Assembly: GCA_035508435.1 (NCBI GenBank)
Contig: DATJNA010000228.1
Location: 11,302-75,301 of the forward strand
Source: JASHVB01 sp035508435
Lineage (GTDB): Bacteria; Pseudomonadota; Alphaproteobacteria; Acetobacterales; Acetobacteraceae
DNA length: 64,000 nt
Direction of reading: 5' to 3'
A program made the position numbers and the translations under genes. Each line of letters begins with the position of its first letter. The stretch's first letter is position 1. Of this stretch, positions 36,067 to 44,780 are shown in pieces. The notes under the pieces were generated by a model. That model had not been told where the DNA came from. It was given only the letters and a program-made list of their open reading frames with translations, and did no database searches.

Positions 36067-37590
36067 ATGAACGACCTCGCGCCGCCGCTCGTCTCCAACG
36101 TGCCGGAATATACCGTCTCGGACATCTCCAGCGCGGTGAAGCGCGCGCTGGAGGGCCAGTTCGGCCGCGTCCGCGTGCGCGGCGAGATCACCGAACTCAA
36201 GCGCTATCCCTCCGGCCACATCTATTTCTCGCTGAAGGATGAAGGCGCGAAACTTGCTGGCGTGGTGTGGAAGTCCGCGGTGCGCGGCCTCGGCATGGCG
36301 CCGGAGAACGGCGTCGAGGTGATCGCCACCGGCCGGATCTCCTCCTATGCCGAGCGCTCCTCCTACCAGCTTATCGTCGAGCGCATGGAGTATGCTGGTG
36401 CCGGCGCGTTGCTCGCGCGCATCGAGATGCTGCGGGTCCGCCTCGCCGCCGAGGGCCTGTTCGATGCCGCTCGCAAGCGCCCCCTGCCGGTGCTGCCGGA
36501 GGTGATCGGCGTGGTGAGCAGCGAGCGCGGCGCGGTGATCCAGGACATTCGCACCACGATCGCCCGGCGCTTCCCGCGCTCCGTCCTGCTGTGGCCCGTG
36601 CCGGTGCAGGGCGAGGGCGCGGCGGAGCGCATCGCGGACGCCATCGCCGGGTTCGATGCGCTGCCCCTGGGCGGCAAGGTGCCGCGGCCCGACGTGCTGA
36701 TCGTCGCCCGTGGCGGCGGCAGCCTGGAAGACCTGATGGCGTTCAACGACGAAGCGGTGGTGCGTGCCGCCGCCGCCTGCCGCATTCCGCTGATTTCCGC
36801 GGTCGGGCACGAGACCGACACCACGCTGATCGACTTCGCCTCGGACCGCCGGGCGCCGACCCCCACCGCCGCGGCGGAACTGGCGGTCCCGGCGCGCACC
36901 GATTTGGTGGCCGACCTCGAGCATAAGGCGGCGCGCCTGGTCGGCGGCCTGAACAGGCTGGCGCAGGAGCGGCGGCTGGCGCTGTCGCGTGCCGAACGGG
37001 GGCTGCCCGACCTGCCCGCCTTGCTCGGCACCGCGCGGCAGCGGCTGGATGACCGCGCCGAGCGCCTGGTGCTGGCACTGCCCAACCTGGTGGAGCGGCG
37101 CCGCGCCGCGTTGGTGGCCGCCGAGCGCCGGCTGCCTGACCTGCCGTCCGCGCTGCGGGCCAGCCGCGAGAGGGTGCAGGAGCGGGGCACGCGGCTGGTG
37201 CTGGCGCTGCCGAGCCTCGTGGCCACCCGCCGCGGTGCTGTCGCGCTGTGCGGGCACAGGCTGGTTGCCTGCCTGCGCCATGCGGTCGGGCGCATCCACG
37301 CCGATGCCGGCCGCACCTTGGCACGGCTCAGCGACGCGCCGGTGCGCGCCGGGCTGCGCGAGGCGCGGGCGAAGCTGGGCGGCACGGGGGCGCGGCTGGA
37401 GTCGGTCTCGCCGCTGGCGGTGCTGCAACGCGGCTACGCGCTGGTGTCCGACCCGGCCGGGCATCCGTTGACCAGCGCCGGTTCGGTGAAGCCCGGCGCG
37501 CGGCTACGGCTGCGCTTCGCCGACGGGGAGGTGGGCGCGACCGCTGATGGCGCGCGGCGCGGCGACCGGCAGGGCGAGCTGGCGCTGTAG
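36067..37590 (+). CDS. xseA: exodeoxyribonuclease VII large subunit
   Basis: 507-residue XseA, which with several XseB subunits degrades single-stranded DNA. The N-terminal OB-fold starts PEYTVSDISSAVKRALEGQ and RVRGEITELKRYPSGHIYFS. The central nuclease part holds GVVSSERGAVIQDI, DVLIVARGGGSLEDLMAFND and AVGHETDTTLIDFASDRRAPTP (key acidic residues). The C-terminal arm contains two obvious 38-residue repeats (RLDDRAERLVLALPNLVERR and RVQERGTRLVLALPSL). ATG 36067 gives the usual start. xseB is not in the window. Confidence 0.95.
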   Translation: MNDLAPPLVSNVPEYTVSDISSAVKRALEGQFGRVRVRGEITELKRYPSGHIYFSLKDEGAKLAGVVWKSAVRGLGMAPENGVEVIATGRISSYAERSSYQLIVERMEYAGAGALLARIEMLRVRLAAEGLFDAARKRPLPVLPEVIGVVSSERGAVIQDIRTTIARRFPRSVLLWPVPVQGEGAAERIADAIAGFDALPLGGKVPRPDVLIVARGGGSLEDLMAFNDEAVVRAAAACRIPLISAVGHETDTTLIDFASDRRAPTPTAAAELAVPARTDLVADLEHKAARLVGGLNRLAQERRLALSRAERGLPDLPALLGTARQRLDDRAERLVLALPNLVERRRAALVAAERRLPDLPSALRASRERVQERGTRLVLALPSLVATRRGAVALCGHRLVACLRHAVGRIHADAGRTLARLSDAPVRAGLREARAKLGGTGARLESVSPLAVLQRGYALVSDPAGHPLTSAGSVKPGARLRLRFADGEVGATADGARRGDRQGELAL

Positions 37591-37670
37591 ATGTTCGTGC
37601 AGTTTGTTTGATCCGGCGTCAGTCCGGCAGTCGCTGTCCTGCGTGAATTCGTAATTCCGGCAATCTCTCC

Positions 37671-37744
37671 ATCCGGTTAGCGCGGGCGAACCCAGCCGTG
37701 GTCGGCACGCAATGAACAGGGGCCGGAAGCCTGCGCCAACCGGA
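37671..37744. repeat. ATCCGGTTAGCGC inverted repeat, copy 1
   Basis: Arms 37671-37686 (ATCCGGTTAGCGCGGG) and 37730-37744 (CCTGCGCCAACCGGA) are near-perfect reverse complements flanking about 43 bases, in the 217-base gap between two convergent genes. The same arm sequence recurs at 44581-44669 inside another repeat. Confidence 0.75.
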
Positions 37745-37807
37745 CAGGGACATCCAGCAAACTTGGGATGATCAGGCGGCGCCGAAGGCGGCGTTAGTAC
37801 TGCTCCG

Positions 37808-39034
37808 CTATACCACCACCCGTTGCGCGCGGTTGAACCGGGGCGGCGGCGCGCCGAGCTTTGCCAGCGCATAGGTCGATGCGTTCACGTCCAGTGTTCC
37901 GCTGATGTGATTGCGCATGGCGAGCAAGTCGCGGAACATTCGCTGAAATTGCTCGCCCGCGTTCATTGTGCGCCCGCCGTTCACCTCAAGCACGCGGAAC
38001 ACCGCCCTGGCGCAGTGCGCGATCGCATGCGCCGCGTCGTAACGGCAACGGGCGCGCAGCACGTAGGGGATCTCCTCGCCGCGCGTCACCCGCGCGAGAA
38101 AATCCTGCCAGGTCAGGGTCAGCCGTGTGTGCGCGGCTTCGACCTCGGTCAGCGATTCCGCCAGCCGCAGATGCAGGTCCGATCCGGCCGATACGGTGCG
38201 GCCGGCCGCGGTGGAAACCCGCGCGCGATTGTTCTCGATGAATAATGCCAGCGCGCCGCTGGCGGCGCCGATCGCGGGAGTGGCGATAGCGTAGGGGAAC
38301 ACGCACGACCACGGCAGCCGGTATAGCGGCCGATCGTTCACGGCGCGGCCCGGATCGGCATGCTCGTAGACCTGGGTAGACGAGTGGGTGCGATACTCGG
38401 GCACGAAGGCATCGGCGACGATGACGTCCTTGCTGCCGGTCCCGGCGAGGCCGATGACGCGCCAGCTCTCCGGGTCCACCGCGAAATCACCGCGGGGGAC
38501 GAGGAAGCTGCGGAATTCGGGACCGAGGCCGTCGTCGTCATCCGGCACCACCGCGCCCAGGATTACCCAGTTGCAATGATCCACGCCGCTGGAGAACCCC
38601 CAGCGGCCGGACAGTCGGAATCCGCCCGGTGCGCGGCGAACCTGGCCGGTGGGTGCATAGGACGTCGATGCCAGCGTATCCGGATTGGCCGACCAGACGT
38701 CGCTCTGCGCTTGCGGGTGAAACATGGCAATGTGCCAGGGATGGATGCCGACCACGCTCGCTACCCAGCCGGTCGAGCCGCAGGCCGAGGCGACACGCAA
38801 AGCCGCCTCGAAGAATGCGCCGGCGGGGAATTCCAGGCCGCCCCATTGCCGCGGCTGTACGGCGCGGAACAGGCCCGCTTCGGCCAGGCGGCCGATCATG
38901 TCGGGAGAGACGATGCCGTTGCGTTCTGTCTCGGCGGCGCGGTCGCGGATGACGGAGAGGAGCGCGTCGATGTTGCGCAGGAGGCTGTCCGGGTCGACGG
39001 GAAGGCGCTCGCTGAGTTGGGGCGATGCGGACAT
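37808..39034 (-). CDS. acyl-CoA-dehydrogenase-fold flavin monooxygenase (HsaA/HpaB type)
   Basis: 408-residue two-component flavin-dependent monooxygenase or acyl-CoA dehydrogenase homologue. Features are an N-terminal helical domain (DRAAETERNGIVSPDMIGRL), the beta domain with GSTGWVASVVGIHPWHIAMF and SSGVDHCNWVILG, and a C-terminal helical domain (FRVLEVNGGRTMNAG). It resembles the oxygenase components that hydroxylate aromatic or steroid rings with reduced FMN from a separate reductase. The start ATG 39034 follows GAGG; the frame is open to 39424 but that part overlaps a non-coding stretch. No reductase is adjacent, so the substrate is open. Confidence 0.82.
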   Translation of the reverse strand: MSASPQLSERLPVDPDSLLRNIDALLSVIRDRAAETERNGIVSPDMIGRLAEAGLFRAVQPRQWGGLEFPAGAFFEAALRVASACGSTGWVASVVGIHPWHIAMFHPQAQSDVWSANPDTLASTSYAPTGQVRRAPGGFRLSGRWGFSSGVDHCNWVILGAVVPDDDDGLGPEFRSFLVPRGDFAVDPESWRVIGLAGTGSKDVIVADAFVPEYRTHSSTQVYEHADPGRAVNDRPLYRLPWSCVFPYAIATPAIGAASGALALFIENNRARVSTAAGRTVSAGSDLHLRLAESLTEVEAAHTRLTLTWQDFLARVTRGEEIPYVLRARCRYDAAHAIAHCARAVFRVLEVNGGRTMNAGEQFQRMFRDLLAMRNHISGTLDVNASTYALAKLGAPPPRFNRAQRVVV

Positions 39035-39552
39035 TGGGGTCCTCGGGGGTGGGTGGAGGCGGTGCGGAGCCTGCAAACGTTCACATAGTGCTGGGCGGGG
39101 AGGCAATCGCGGGAGGGTGTAGAGTGGTGGCCGAGACCAGCAGATATCTGCCGGTCCGTTTCCGAGGTGCGACACTGCGATATTGAAAAGTTGCCTCAAG
39201 GTCGGATCTGGGTGATGGCGACGCGCCATAGGAGACGGCCATCGCCTCGGGGCGCGCTCGATTGCTCGTTGCGACCGCACGTTGCTGGCCTGCCCGACGG
39301 CAGCGTCAACTTGTCCGTGGATCGGGCAACAAGAACCCGGAATAGGGCGAGCCCTGCGGCATGAGTAAGGTTTTTCCCAGCTTTCGGCTTGACGTGGACC
39401 CCCAGAGGCCCAATGCCCTTTCATCTATCGTCCCGGTCGATGCGCGAGCACGGCGCCGATCGGTGTTCAACCGCGGCGCCATGCCGCAGGAGATGTCCCT
39501 GGCAGCAATTCAGCCGGTTGCTGCCGGACGTGCTGCCGATCGTGCAGGACGA
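39035..39552. other. gene-free stretch downstream of an ATP synthase remnant
   Basis: Between the monooxygenase start and the decayed ATP synthase fragment. Short open frames exist on both strands (for example 39361-39687 on the plus strand), but none has recognisable domains or a convincing ribosome-binding site. I see nothing else here. Confidence 0.5.
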
Positions 39553-39771
39553 TCAGTTTCCGATTTCCCCGCCCCTGATGCGATCAACGACTTCGTCAAT
39601 GGACCCGCGAAAGTAGAAGGCTTGCCCGGGCATGTGATCGTGCTGCCCGTGGATGATCTCACGGCATCCGCGAAGCGCTTCGGTTAGCGAGATGTACAAG
39701 CCGGGTCGTTGCGTGTAGCGTTCGGAAACCAAGAATGGTTGCGTGAAGAAGTTCATCAGCTTCCATGCGCG
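39553..39771 (-). pseudogene. C-terminal remnant of an F-type ATPase beta subunit
   Basis: About 70 codons on the minus strand read KLMNFFTQPFLVSERYTQR, then YISLTEALRGCREIIHG, then GQAFYFRGSIDEVVDR. This matches the extreme C-terminus of F1-ATPase beta subunits (the SQPFFVAEVFTG ... PEQAFYMVGSIEEAV region), most like the alternate (N-type) F-ATPase. The catalytic N-terminal 85% is missing and no other atp genes are nearby. The open frame continues upstream to 39831, but the text there no longer resembles AtpD. Likely debris from a deletion or transfer event. Confidence 0.75.
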
Positions 39772-39982
39772 GTCAGTTTCGGCCTGGCCGGCAGTGCACG
39801 CGGACTCGCGACAGTTGCCCCAAGGCAGCACGGCGAGTGCCGTTTTGACGGCGCGTGCGACGCCAGCATGCTCTGCGCGGTTCCACCTCGCTTCGACAAC
39901 GCCGCAGCGGCGCGCCAGCCTACCGCAGGGCTCCGCTCGGACTCCGCGGCCGAACCCCCCAGGCGGAGGTGAGTTCCGCTAA

Positions 39983-41578
39983 TCAGCCCCCGCCTTCCCC
40001 CCGATAGGCGGCCATCGCTGCCAGCGCCGCCGCGGCACGGGCCATCGGCGCGGACCAATCCCCCAGTTTGTCCTGGCGAAAGATCGTCAGGCTGGGATAC
40101 CACGGGCTGTCTGCACGGCCCGACAGCCACCGCCAGCAATTGTCGTAGCGGTCGATCAGGAACACCGGCTTGCCCATGGCGCCGGCCAGATGCACCACTG
40201 CGGTGTCGACGCTGATCACCACGTCGAGATTGGCGATGATCGCGGCGGTGTCGGCGAAATCGGCTGCGGCTGCCATCGGATCGACCAGCGCCATGCCCTC
40301 CGGCGCCACCTGCACCTGGTCTTGTGCCGGGCCCTTCTGCAGGCTGACGAACAGTACGTCCGGCACCGCCGCCAGCGGCGCGAAGGTGGTGAGGCTGACG
40401 CTGCGCCGGCGATCCACCGTGGAAAAACCCGCCAGCCATGGCCGTGCCTGGCCGGCCCAGGCCAGACCGACGCGCAGGCGAGCCGCCGGCAGCCGCTGTG
40501 CCCACTCGGCCGTGAGTGCGGGATCGGCCTGCAGGTACGGCCAGGATGGCACGGTCGCCACCGTCGATTCGAAGGCACGCGGCAGGCTGACGAATGGGCA
40601 GTGGTAATCGAAGGGCGGCAGGGTGGCATCGCCGGTGATCACGGTCTCGATGCCGGTCACGCCGCGCGTCAGCCGCACTAGGGGCCCGGGGACCCAGGCC
40701 AGCACCTGGGCGCCACGTTCTGCCAGCAGAGGGGCGTAGCGCAGGAATTGCAGCGTGTCGCCGAAGCCTTCCTCATGCGTCAGCAAAATGGTGCGGCCAG
40801 TCAGGTCCCCGGCCTCGCGCAACGCCGGCAGCAGCAAGGCCAGGGGCAGCGACACCGCGCCCTTCACGCGCAGGCGCCATTCGTAGTCGGGCCAGGCCTC
40901 CTCCCAGCGTCCGGCCTGCAGCAACGCGACCGCGCGGTTCACGCGGATTTGCGCGTCGTTGGGCGCCGCGGCCACCGCGCGGGCATAGGCCGCGAGCGAG
41001 CGCTCGAACTGCCCCTCGACCTTCAGCAACAGGCCGAGATTGGCCCAGCTCGGCGCCAGGTCGGGATCGAGTGCCACCGCCTGTTGGAAATGCCAGATCG
41101 CCTGGGTGTTTTGCCCGACCTCCGCCAGCGCCAGCCCCATGCCGTGTTGCGCGGGGGCGGAGCGAGGGTGCAGCACCAGCCCCTCCCGCAACAGCGCGAT
41201 GGCCTCCACGTGCTCGCCGCCGTCTTGCAGGAAGGTGGCGAAGGCCTGGCGAAGGCGGAAATCCTCCGGCGCCAGCTTCAGGCAGGCCTGGAACTGCGCC
41301 GTGATCTGGGCGCGCGAGAACCGCGGCAGCAACGCGGGCAGGTCGCCGCAGGGGTGCGGCTCGTTGGGCCGCTCCCTTGCCACGCGGTCGAGAATGGCGG
41401 CCGCCCGCTGCGTCTGGCCGCGCGCCGCGACCGAAAGGCCGAGCAATAGCAGGCCCTCCACATCGACCGAGTCGTCGGCGAGGATGCGGCCGCTCGCTGC
41501 CTCCGCCCGCCGCCATTCGGCTGCCCCCAGCCGGTCCACTACAATTCCTCGCTGTCGCTGCCGCTCCGTCAGTTGCAT
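39983..41578 (-). CDS. TPR protein with C-terminal glycosyltransferase-9-like domain
   Basis: 531 residues. The N-terminal half (about 15-260) is a run of tetratricopeptide repeats, such as SAPAQHGMGLALAEVGQNTQ and APSWANLGLLLKVEGQFER. The C-terminal half (about 265-525) resembles heptosyltransferase-type GT9 domains: ILLTHEEGFGDTLQFLRYAP, ADFADTAAIIANLDVVISVD, TAVVHLAGAMGKPVFLI. Such fusions occur near surface-polysaccharide or flagellin-glycosylation genes, though no such genes are here. ATG 41578 has GGGAGGG at optimal spacing; upstream ATGs at 41584 and 41608 are less likely. Activity is predicted from the fold only. Confidence 0.82.
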   Translation of the reverse strand: MQLTERQRQRGIVVDRLGAAEWRRAEAASGRILADDSVDVEGLLLLGLSVAARGQTQRAAAILDRVARERPNEPHPCGDLPALLPRFSRAQITAQFQACLKLAPEDFRLRQAFATFLQDGGEHVEAIALLREGLVLHPRSAPAQHGMGLALAEVGQNTQAIWHFQQAVALDPDLAPSWANLGLLLKVEGQFERSLAAYARAVAAAPNDAQIRVNRAVALLQAGRWEEAWPDYEWRLRVKGAVSLPLALLLPALREAGDLTGRTILLTHEEGFGDTLQFLRYAPLLAERGAQVLAWVPGPLVRLTRGVTGIETVITGDATLPPFDYHCPFVSLPRAFESTVATVPSWPYLQADPALTAEWAQRLPAARLRVGLAWAGQARPWLAGFSTVDRRRSVSLTTFAPLAAVPDVLFVSLQKGPAQDQVQVAPEGMALVDPMAAAADFADTAAIIANLDVVISVDTAVVHLAGAMGKPVFLIDRYDNCWRWLSGRADSPWYPSLTIFRQDKLGDWSAPMARAAAALAAMAAYRGEGGG

Positions 41579-41921
41579 GGGCATCCCTCCCGCAAGCGGA
41601 GGGAGCATCGCGGAGGAACGTTAAGAAGTGGTGTACGGCGGCGAGATTATGTGAGGGAGGCGCATTTTCTGTCGTGGTCGAGCTCGACACGGCCATGCGT
41701 CCGCGCCGATCGGGGGCGTTGGGCCCGAGTGGCCCGCTCGGCGGTGCGTCGACGGCCGGGTCAGGCCCGGCGATGACGTGAAGGCATCGCCGGTCAGGAC
41801 ACCAGCGTCTCCTGCTCCCGCTGCTTCAGCTCCGATGGTGTGCTGCCATCCCAGGCCGTCCTGGCCAAATTTCCCGACGGCGTCGTCTTGTGGTTTGGTG
41901 GTGACGACCAGGCGCGCCTGG
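41579..41921. other. 343-base intergenic region with a perfect 18-bp palindrome at its end
   Basis: No gene is supported. On the plus strand 41840-41945 reads LAKFPDGVVLWFGGDDQA, which looks protein-like but has no recognised family and no start signal. A perfect palindrome GACCAGGCGCGCCTGGTC spans 41906-41923 and overlaps the stop codon of the CoA transferase. Confidence 0.45.
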
Positions 41922-43100
41922 TCAGCTTACCGCGCCATGGTCGCGCAGTTCGGCGATCTGCGCGTCGGTGTAGCCCAGTGCGCGCAGCACCTCGTGGGTA
42001 TGCTCGCCGGCCGCGGGAGGTTGGCGGCGCAATGCCGGCGCCTCGTCGCCGAAGCAGATCGGCGTCGTGGGCAGCTTCGCCACGTTGCCGTGCGGCATGC
42101 GGATCGGCAGCATCCGCCCATGGGCGTTGAGTTGCGGATCACGGAACAAGTCCGAGGGGGTGCGGACGGGGGAGAACGGGATGTTTGCCTCGTCCATGAG
42201 GTGCTCCAGCGTGGCGATGTCGTGCTGTAGCGCGATCTCGGCGACGTATTCGCGCAGCGCGGGGCGGTTGTTCACGCGGTCGGCGTTGGTGGTGAAGCGC
42301 GGATCGGCAAACAGCTCTGGGCGGGCGAATTTATCGCAGAAGGTGCGCCAGTGGTTGTCGGAGGTGATGCCGATGAAGAGCTTCTCGCCGTTCTTGGTGG
42401 GGAACGTCTCGTAGATGCCCCAGGCTCCCGTGCGTGCCGGCATGGGCGGGGGCGGGGCGCCGGTAGCAGCCTCGCCTGCCATGTGCTGGGCCACCAGGAA
42501 GGCCGAGGATTCGAACAAGGAGCTGGTGACCTTGCGGCCGATGCCGTCGCGGTCGCGCTGGCGGAGTGCTGCGAGCAAGCCGACCACGCCCATCACGCCC
42601 CCCATGATGTCGATCACCGAGGAGCCGGCGCGCAGCGGCTGGCCCGGCGGGCCGGTCATGTAGGCGAGGCCCGTCATGAACTGTGCCAGCTCATCGAGCG
42701 AGGGGCGATGTTCGTACGGGCCGGGCAGGAATCCCTTCATTGCGAGGTAGACCAGGCGCGGATTCAGCTCGTGTACCGTGTCCCAGCCCAGGCCGAGCCG
42801 TTCCATCGTGCCGGGACCGAAATTCTCGATTAGCGCGTCGGCGTTGCGCACCATGTCCTTGGCGACGGCGAGGCCGGCGGGCGATTTCAGGTCAAGGCAG
42901 ACGCAGCGCTTGTTGCGGTTGAAGTAGACGAAGAAGCCCGTGGCAAAGCCGTGCAGGCGGCGCGTTCGGTCACCTTCGGGCGCCGGCTCCACGCGGATCA
43001 CGTCGGCGCCGAGATCGGCCAGCACCATGCCGCAAGAGGGGCCCATCACCGTGTGGGTGAATTCGAGGACCGTGAGGTCGGAGAGGGGATCAACTGGCAT
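41922..43100 (-). CDS. CaiB/BaiF-family CoA transferase
   Basis: 392-residue family III CoA transferase, which moves CoA between carboxylic acids. The family start LSDLTVLEFTHTVMGPSCG, the segment ADLGADVIRVEPAPEGD, NRNKRCVCLDLKSPAG and IENFGPGTMERLGLG are all present. The catalytic aspartate is probably Asp136 in RPSLDELAQFMTGLAYMTG. The C-terminal HDIATLEHLMDEANIPFSPV is also typical. Start ATG 43100. Substrates such as formyl-, succinyl- or aryl-CoA cannot be distinguished. A palindrome covers its stop codon. Confidence 0.92.
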   Translation of the reverse strand: MPVDPLSDLTVLEFTHTVMGPSCGMVLADLGADVIRVEPAPEGDRTRRLHGFATGFFVYFNRNKRCVCLDLKSPAGLAVAKDMVRNADALIENFGPGTMERLGLGWDTVHELNPRLVYLAMKGFLPGPYEHRPSLDELAQFMTGLAYMTGPPGQPLRAGSSVIDIMGGVMGVVGLLAALRQRDRDGIGRKVTSSLFESSAFLVAQHMAGEAATGAPPPPMPARTGAWGIYETFPTKNGEKLFIGITSDNHWRTFCDKFARPELFADPRFTTNADRVNNRPALREYVAEIALQHDIATLEHLMDEANIPFSPVRTPSDLFRDPQLNAHGRMLPIRMPHGNVAKLPTTPICFGDEAPALRRQPPAAGEHTHEVLRALGYTDAQIAELRDHGAVS

Positions 43101-43575
43101 GGGGCGTAGACTATAGCGCCGCCGCTGCGCGGGCGAGATGACGCGCCGTCAGATGACGCGCCGTCAGGCCGAAAGCCGTCAGCGAACGCAAAACGCCGAG
43201 TGGCGCGAGGGTGGTGCCGACCGTGTCATTGGCGGCCGAGGGGTCATGGGCGCCCACGTGCCCCGCCCGCCCGGGTGTCCCGTGCACGTACTGCCCAGCA
43301 CGCACCGCCGGTGCGGTTTGTTACGGCCAAGAACAATTCACCGCCGAGGGCAGTTCGTTTCGATCAACAACAGTCCACCGCAGATTACACAGATTGCACA
43401 GATCAAGGCGTAGAGGCTTGTCGCGATTGTATCACGAACGCATTCGTGCCTATTTCTGATGCATATCCATGCCTTCATCCGTGAAATTTGTGGTGAACTG
43501 AAATTCTGCCGCTGACCGCACCGGCACAGCGGGTCTCCCGTTGACCCTCCCGGCGGGAATTCGCCCTCGACGGTG
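43101..43575. repeat. repeat-rich gap: 15-bp duplication and a degenerate CACAGAT inverted repeat
   Basis: 475 bases without a supported gene. At 43136-43165 AGATGACGCGCCGTC occurs twice head to tail without mismatch. At 43375-43403 ACCGCAGATTACACAGATTG continues into CACAGAT; a partner at 43475-43495 (TCATCCGTGAAATTTGTGG) is a rough reverse complement. The intervening 70 bases are visibly richer in A+T than the surroundings. CACAGAT-type palindromic elements of this look are widespread in bacteria, so a degenerate mobile miniature element is likely. Confidence 0.7.
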
Positions 43576-44472
43576 CTACAGCAGTTCCGCCACCGCGGCG
43601 CGGAAGCGGGTGATCGCGGCCAGATGATCCGCCGGCGTATTGCCGGCGATCCGCTTGTGATGGCCGCCCGGGAAGGTGGTGTGCGCCGTCGCATGCGTCA
43701 CACCCGCCCGCTTCCAGAACGCCAGTTCCTGCCGCCAGTCGTCCTCGCCCCCGGTGCCCGGCGAGACCCATACTTCGATGCCGACCTCGGCCGGGTCGCG
43801 GCCCTCCGCCCGCGTAAGGGCGCGCAGCTTGTCGAAGGCGGCCAGCGCGGTGTCGTCGGGGGGATAGGCGAGCGGCATGAACCCGTCGCCGTATTTCGCG
43901 GTGCGACGGAAGGTCGCTTCGGCATGGCCGCCGAACCACAGCGGCACTTTGCCGGAGGCGGGGCGCGGATTGATCCCCGCATCGTCGATCGTGTGCCACT
44001 TGCCCTGGAAGGTCACATGCTGGTTCGCCCACAGCGCCTGCATGACCCGCACTTGCTCTACCGAGCGCGCGCCGCGATCGCGGAAATTCTCGTTCAGCGC
44101 GGTGAACTCGATTTCATTCCAGCCGACGCCGATGCCGAGGCGGAAGCGTCCGCCGCACAGCACGTCCAGCGACGCCGCCTGCTTCGCCACCAGCACGGCC
44201 TGGCGCTGTGCCAGGATCAGCACGCCGGTGGCGAAGCCGATGTTGCGCGTGCAACCGGCGAGGAAGCCAAACAACACGAACGGATCGAGATACGGCGACT
44301 GTGACGTGCCAATGCGCTCATCGCCCTTGTGGCTGGCGGGATTGGCCCCGACCACGTGGTCCGGCGCGACCAGGTAATCGTAGCCGAGCCCCTCGGCCGC
44401 CTGCGCGTAATCGCGAATCGCGATCGGATCGACGTTGAGGTCGGCTGTTGGGATCGATGCACCGAGCTGCAT
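43576..44472 (-). CDS. luciferase-like (LLM class) oxidoreductase, tandem copy 1
   Basis: 298-residue luciferase-family oxidoreductase. Motifs are YDYLVAPDHVVGANPAS near the N-terminus, TGVLILAQRQAVLVAKQAAS, LCGGRFRLGIGVGWNE followed by NENFRDRGARS, and KVPLWFGGHAEATF. It is closely similar to the gene at 44781 (for example QALWANQHVT and AGINPRPASG are shared), so the two arose by duplication; a nested palindromic element lies between them. ATG 44472 starts MQLGASIPTADL. Cofactor may be FMN or F420; substrate unknown. Confidence 0.88.
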   Translation of the reverse strand: MQLGASIPTADLNVDPIAIRDYAQAAEGLGYDYLVAPDHVVGANPASHKGDERIGTSQSPYLDPFVLFGFLAGCTRNIGFATGVLILAQRQAVLVAKQAASLDVLCGGRFRLGIGVGWNEIEFTALNENFRDRGARSVEQVRVMQALWANQHVTFQGKWHTIDDAGINPRPASGKVPLWFGGHAEATFRRTAKYGDGFMPLAYPPDDTALAAFDKLRALTRAEGRDPAEVGIEVWVSPGTGGEDDWRQELAFWKRAGVTHATAHTTFPGGHHKRIAGNTPADHLAAITRFRAAVAELL

Positions 44473-44540
44473 GGTCTCACCCTTCAATGTGGTAGTTTGT
44501 TGGCTCGCAGTTTGTTCGCTCGCAGTGTGCCGCGCCACGC

Positions 44541-44745
44541 GTCATTGCGAGGCGCGGAGCGGCGAGGCAACTTCGTTCAATGCGCCCATCCGGTTAGCGC
44601 AGGTCATGGCCTGGCCGGCGCTGCCCAGCCGATCGCGGCGCGGTTTCCTGCGCAAACCGGATAGGCGCATCGTTCAAATAGGTGCTCCGGCCGACCGTGC
44701 GCCGCTCGACCGAGGTTGCTTCGGCGCTGCGCGCCTCGCAATGAC
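44541..44745. repeat. nested palindromic element, GTCATTGCGAG family copy 3
   Basis: Outer arms 44541-44571 (GTCATTGCGAGGCGCGGAGC...) and 44715-44745 (ends CCTCGCAATGAC) are reverse complements at 28 of 31 bases. Inside are the arms 44581-44603 (TGCGCCCATCCGGTTAGCGC...) and 44647-44669 (CCTGCGCAAACCGGATAGG...), reverse complements at 21 of 23, which match the separate element at 37671. One palindrome seems inserted within another. No ORF is inside. The whole 44473-44780 gap contains no gene. Confidence 0.85.
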
Positions 44746-44780
44746 ATGGGTACCGCCGCTACCGCGAGATGGAACCGCAG

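Noticed and set aside
37760..37807. Short motif CTATACCACCACC near 37811, considered as a tRNA 3' end
   Set aside because: It is simply the end of the monooxygenase reading frame (codes RVVV); no cloverleaf could be formed.
39361..39687. Plus-strand open frame of 108 codons in the 39 kb gap
   Set aside because: No family, weak start, and it overlaps an ATP-synthase remnant on the other strand.
41840..42130. Protein-like text LAKFPDGVVLWFGGDDQA
   Set aside because: No start signal, no recognised family, and it runs into the CoA-transferase gene on the other strand.
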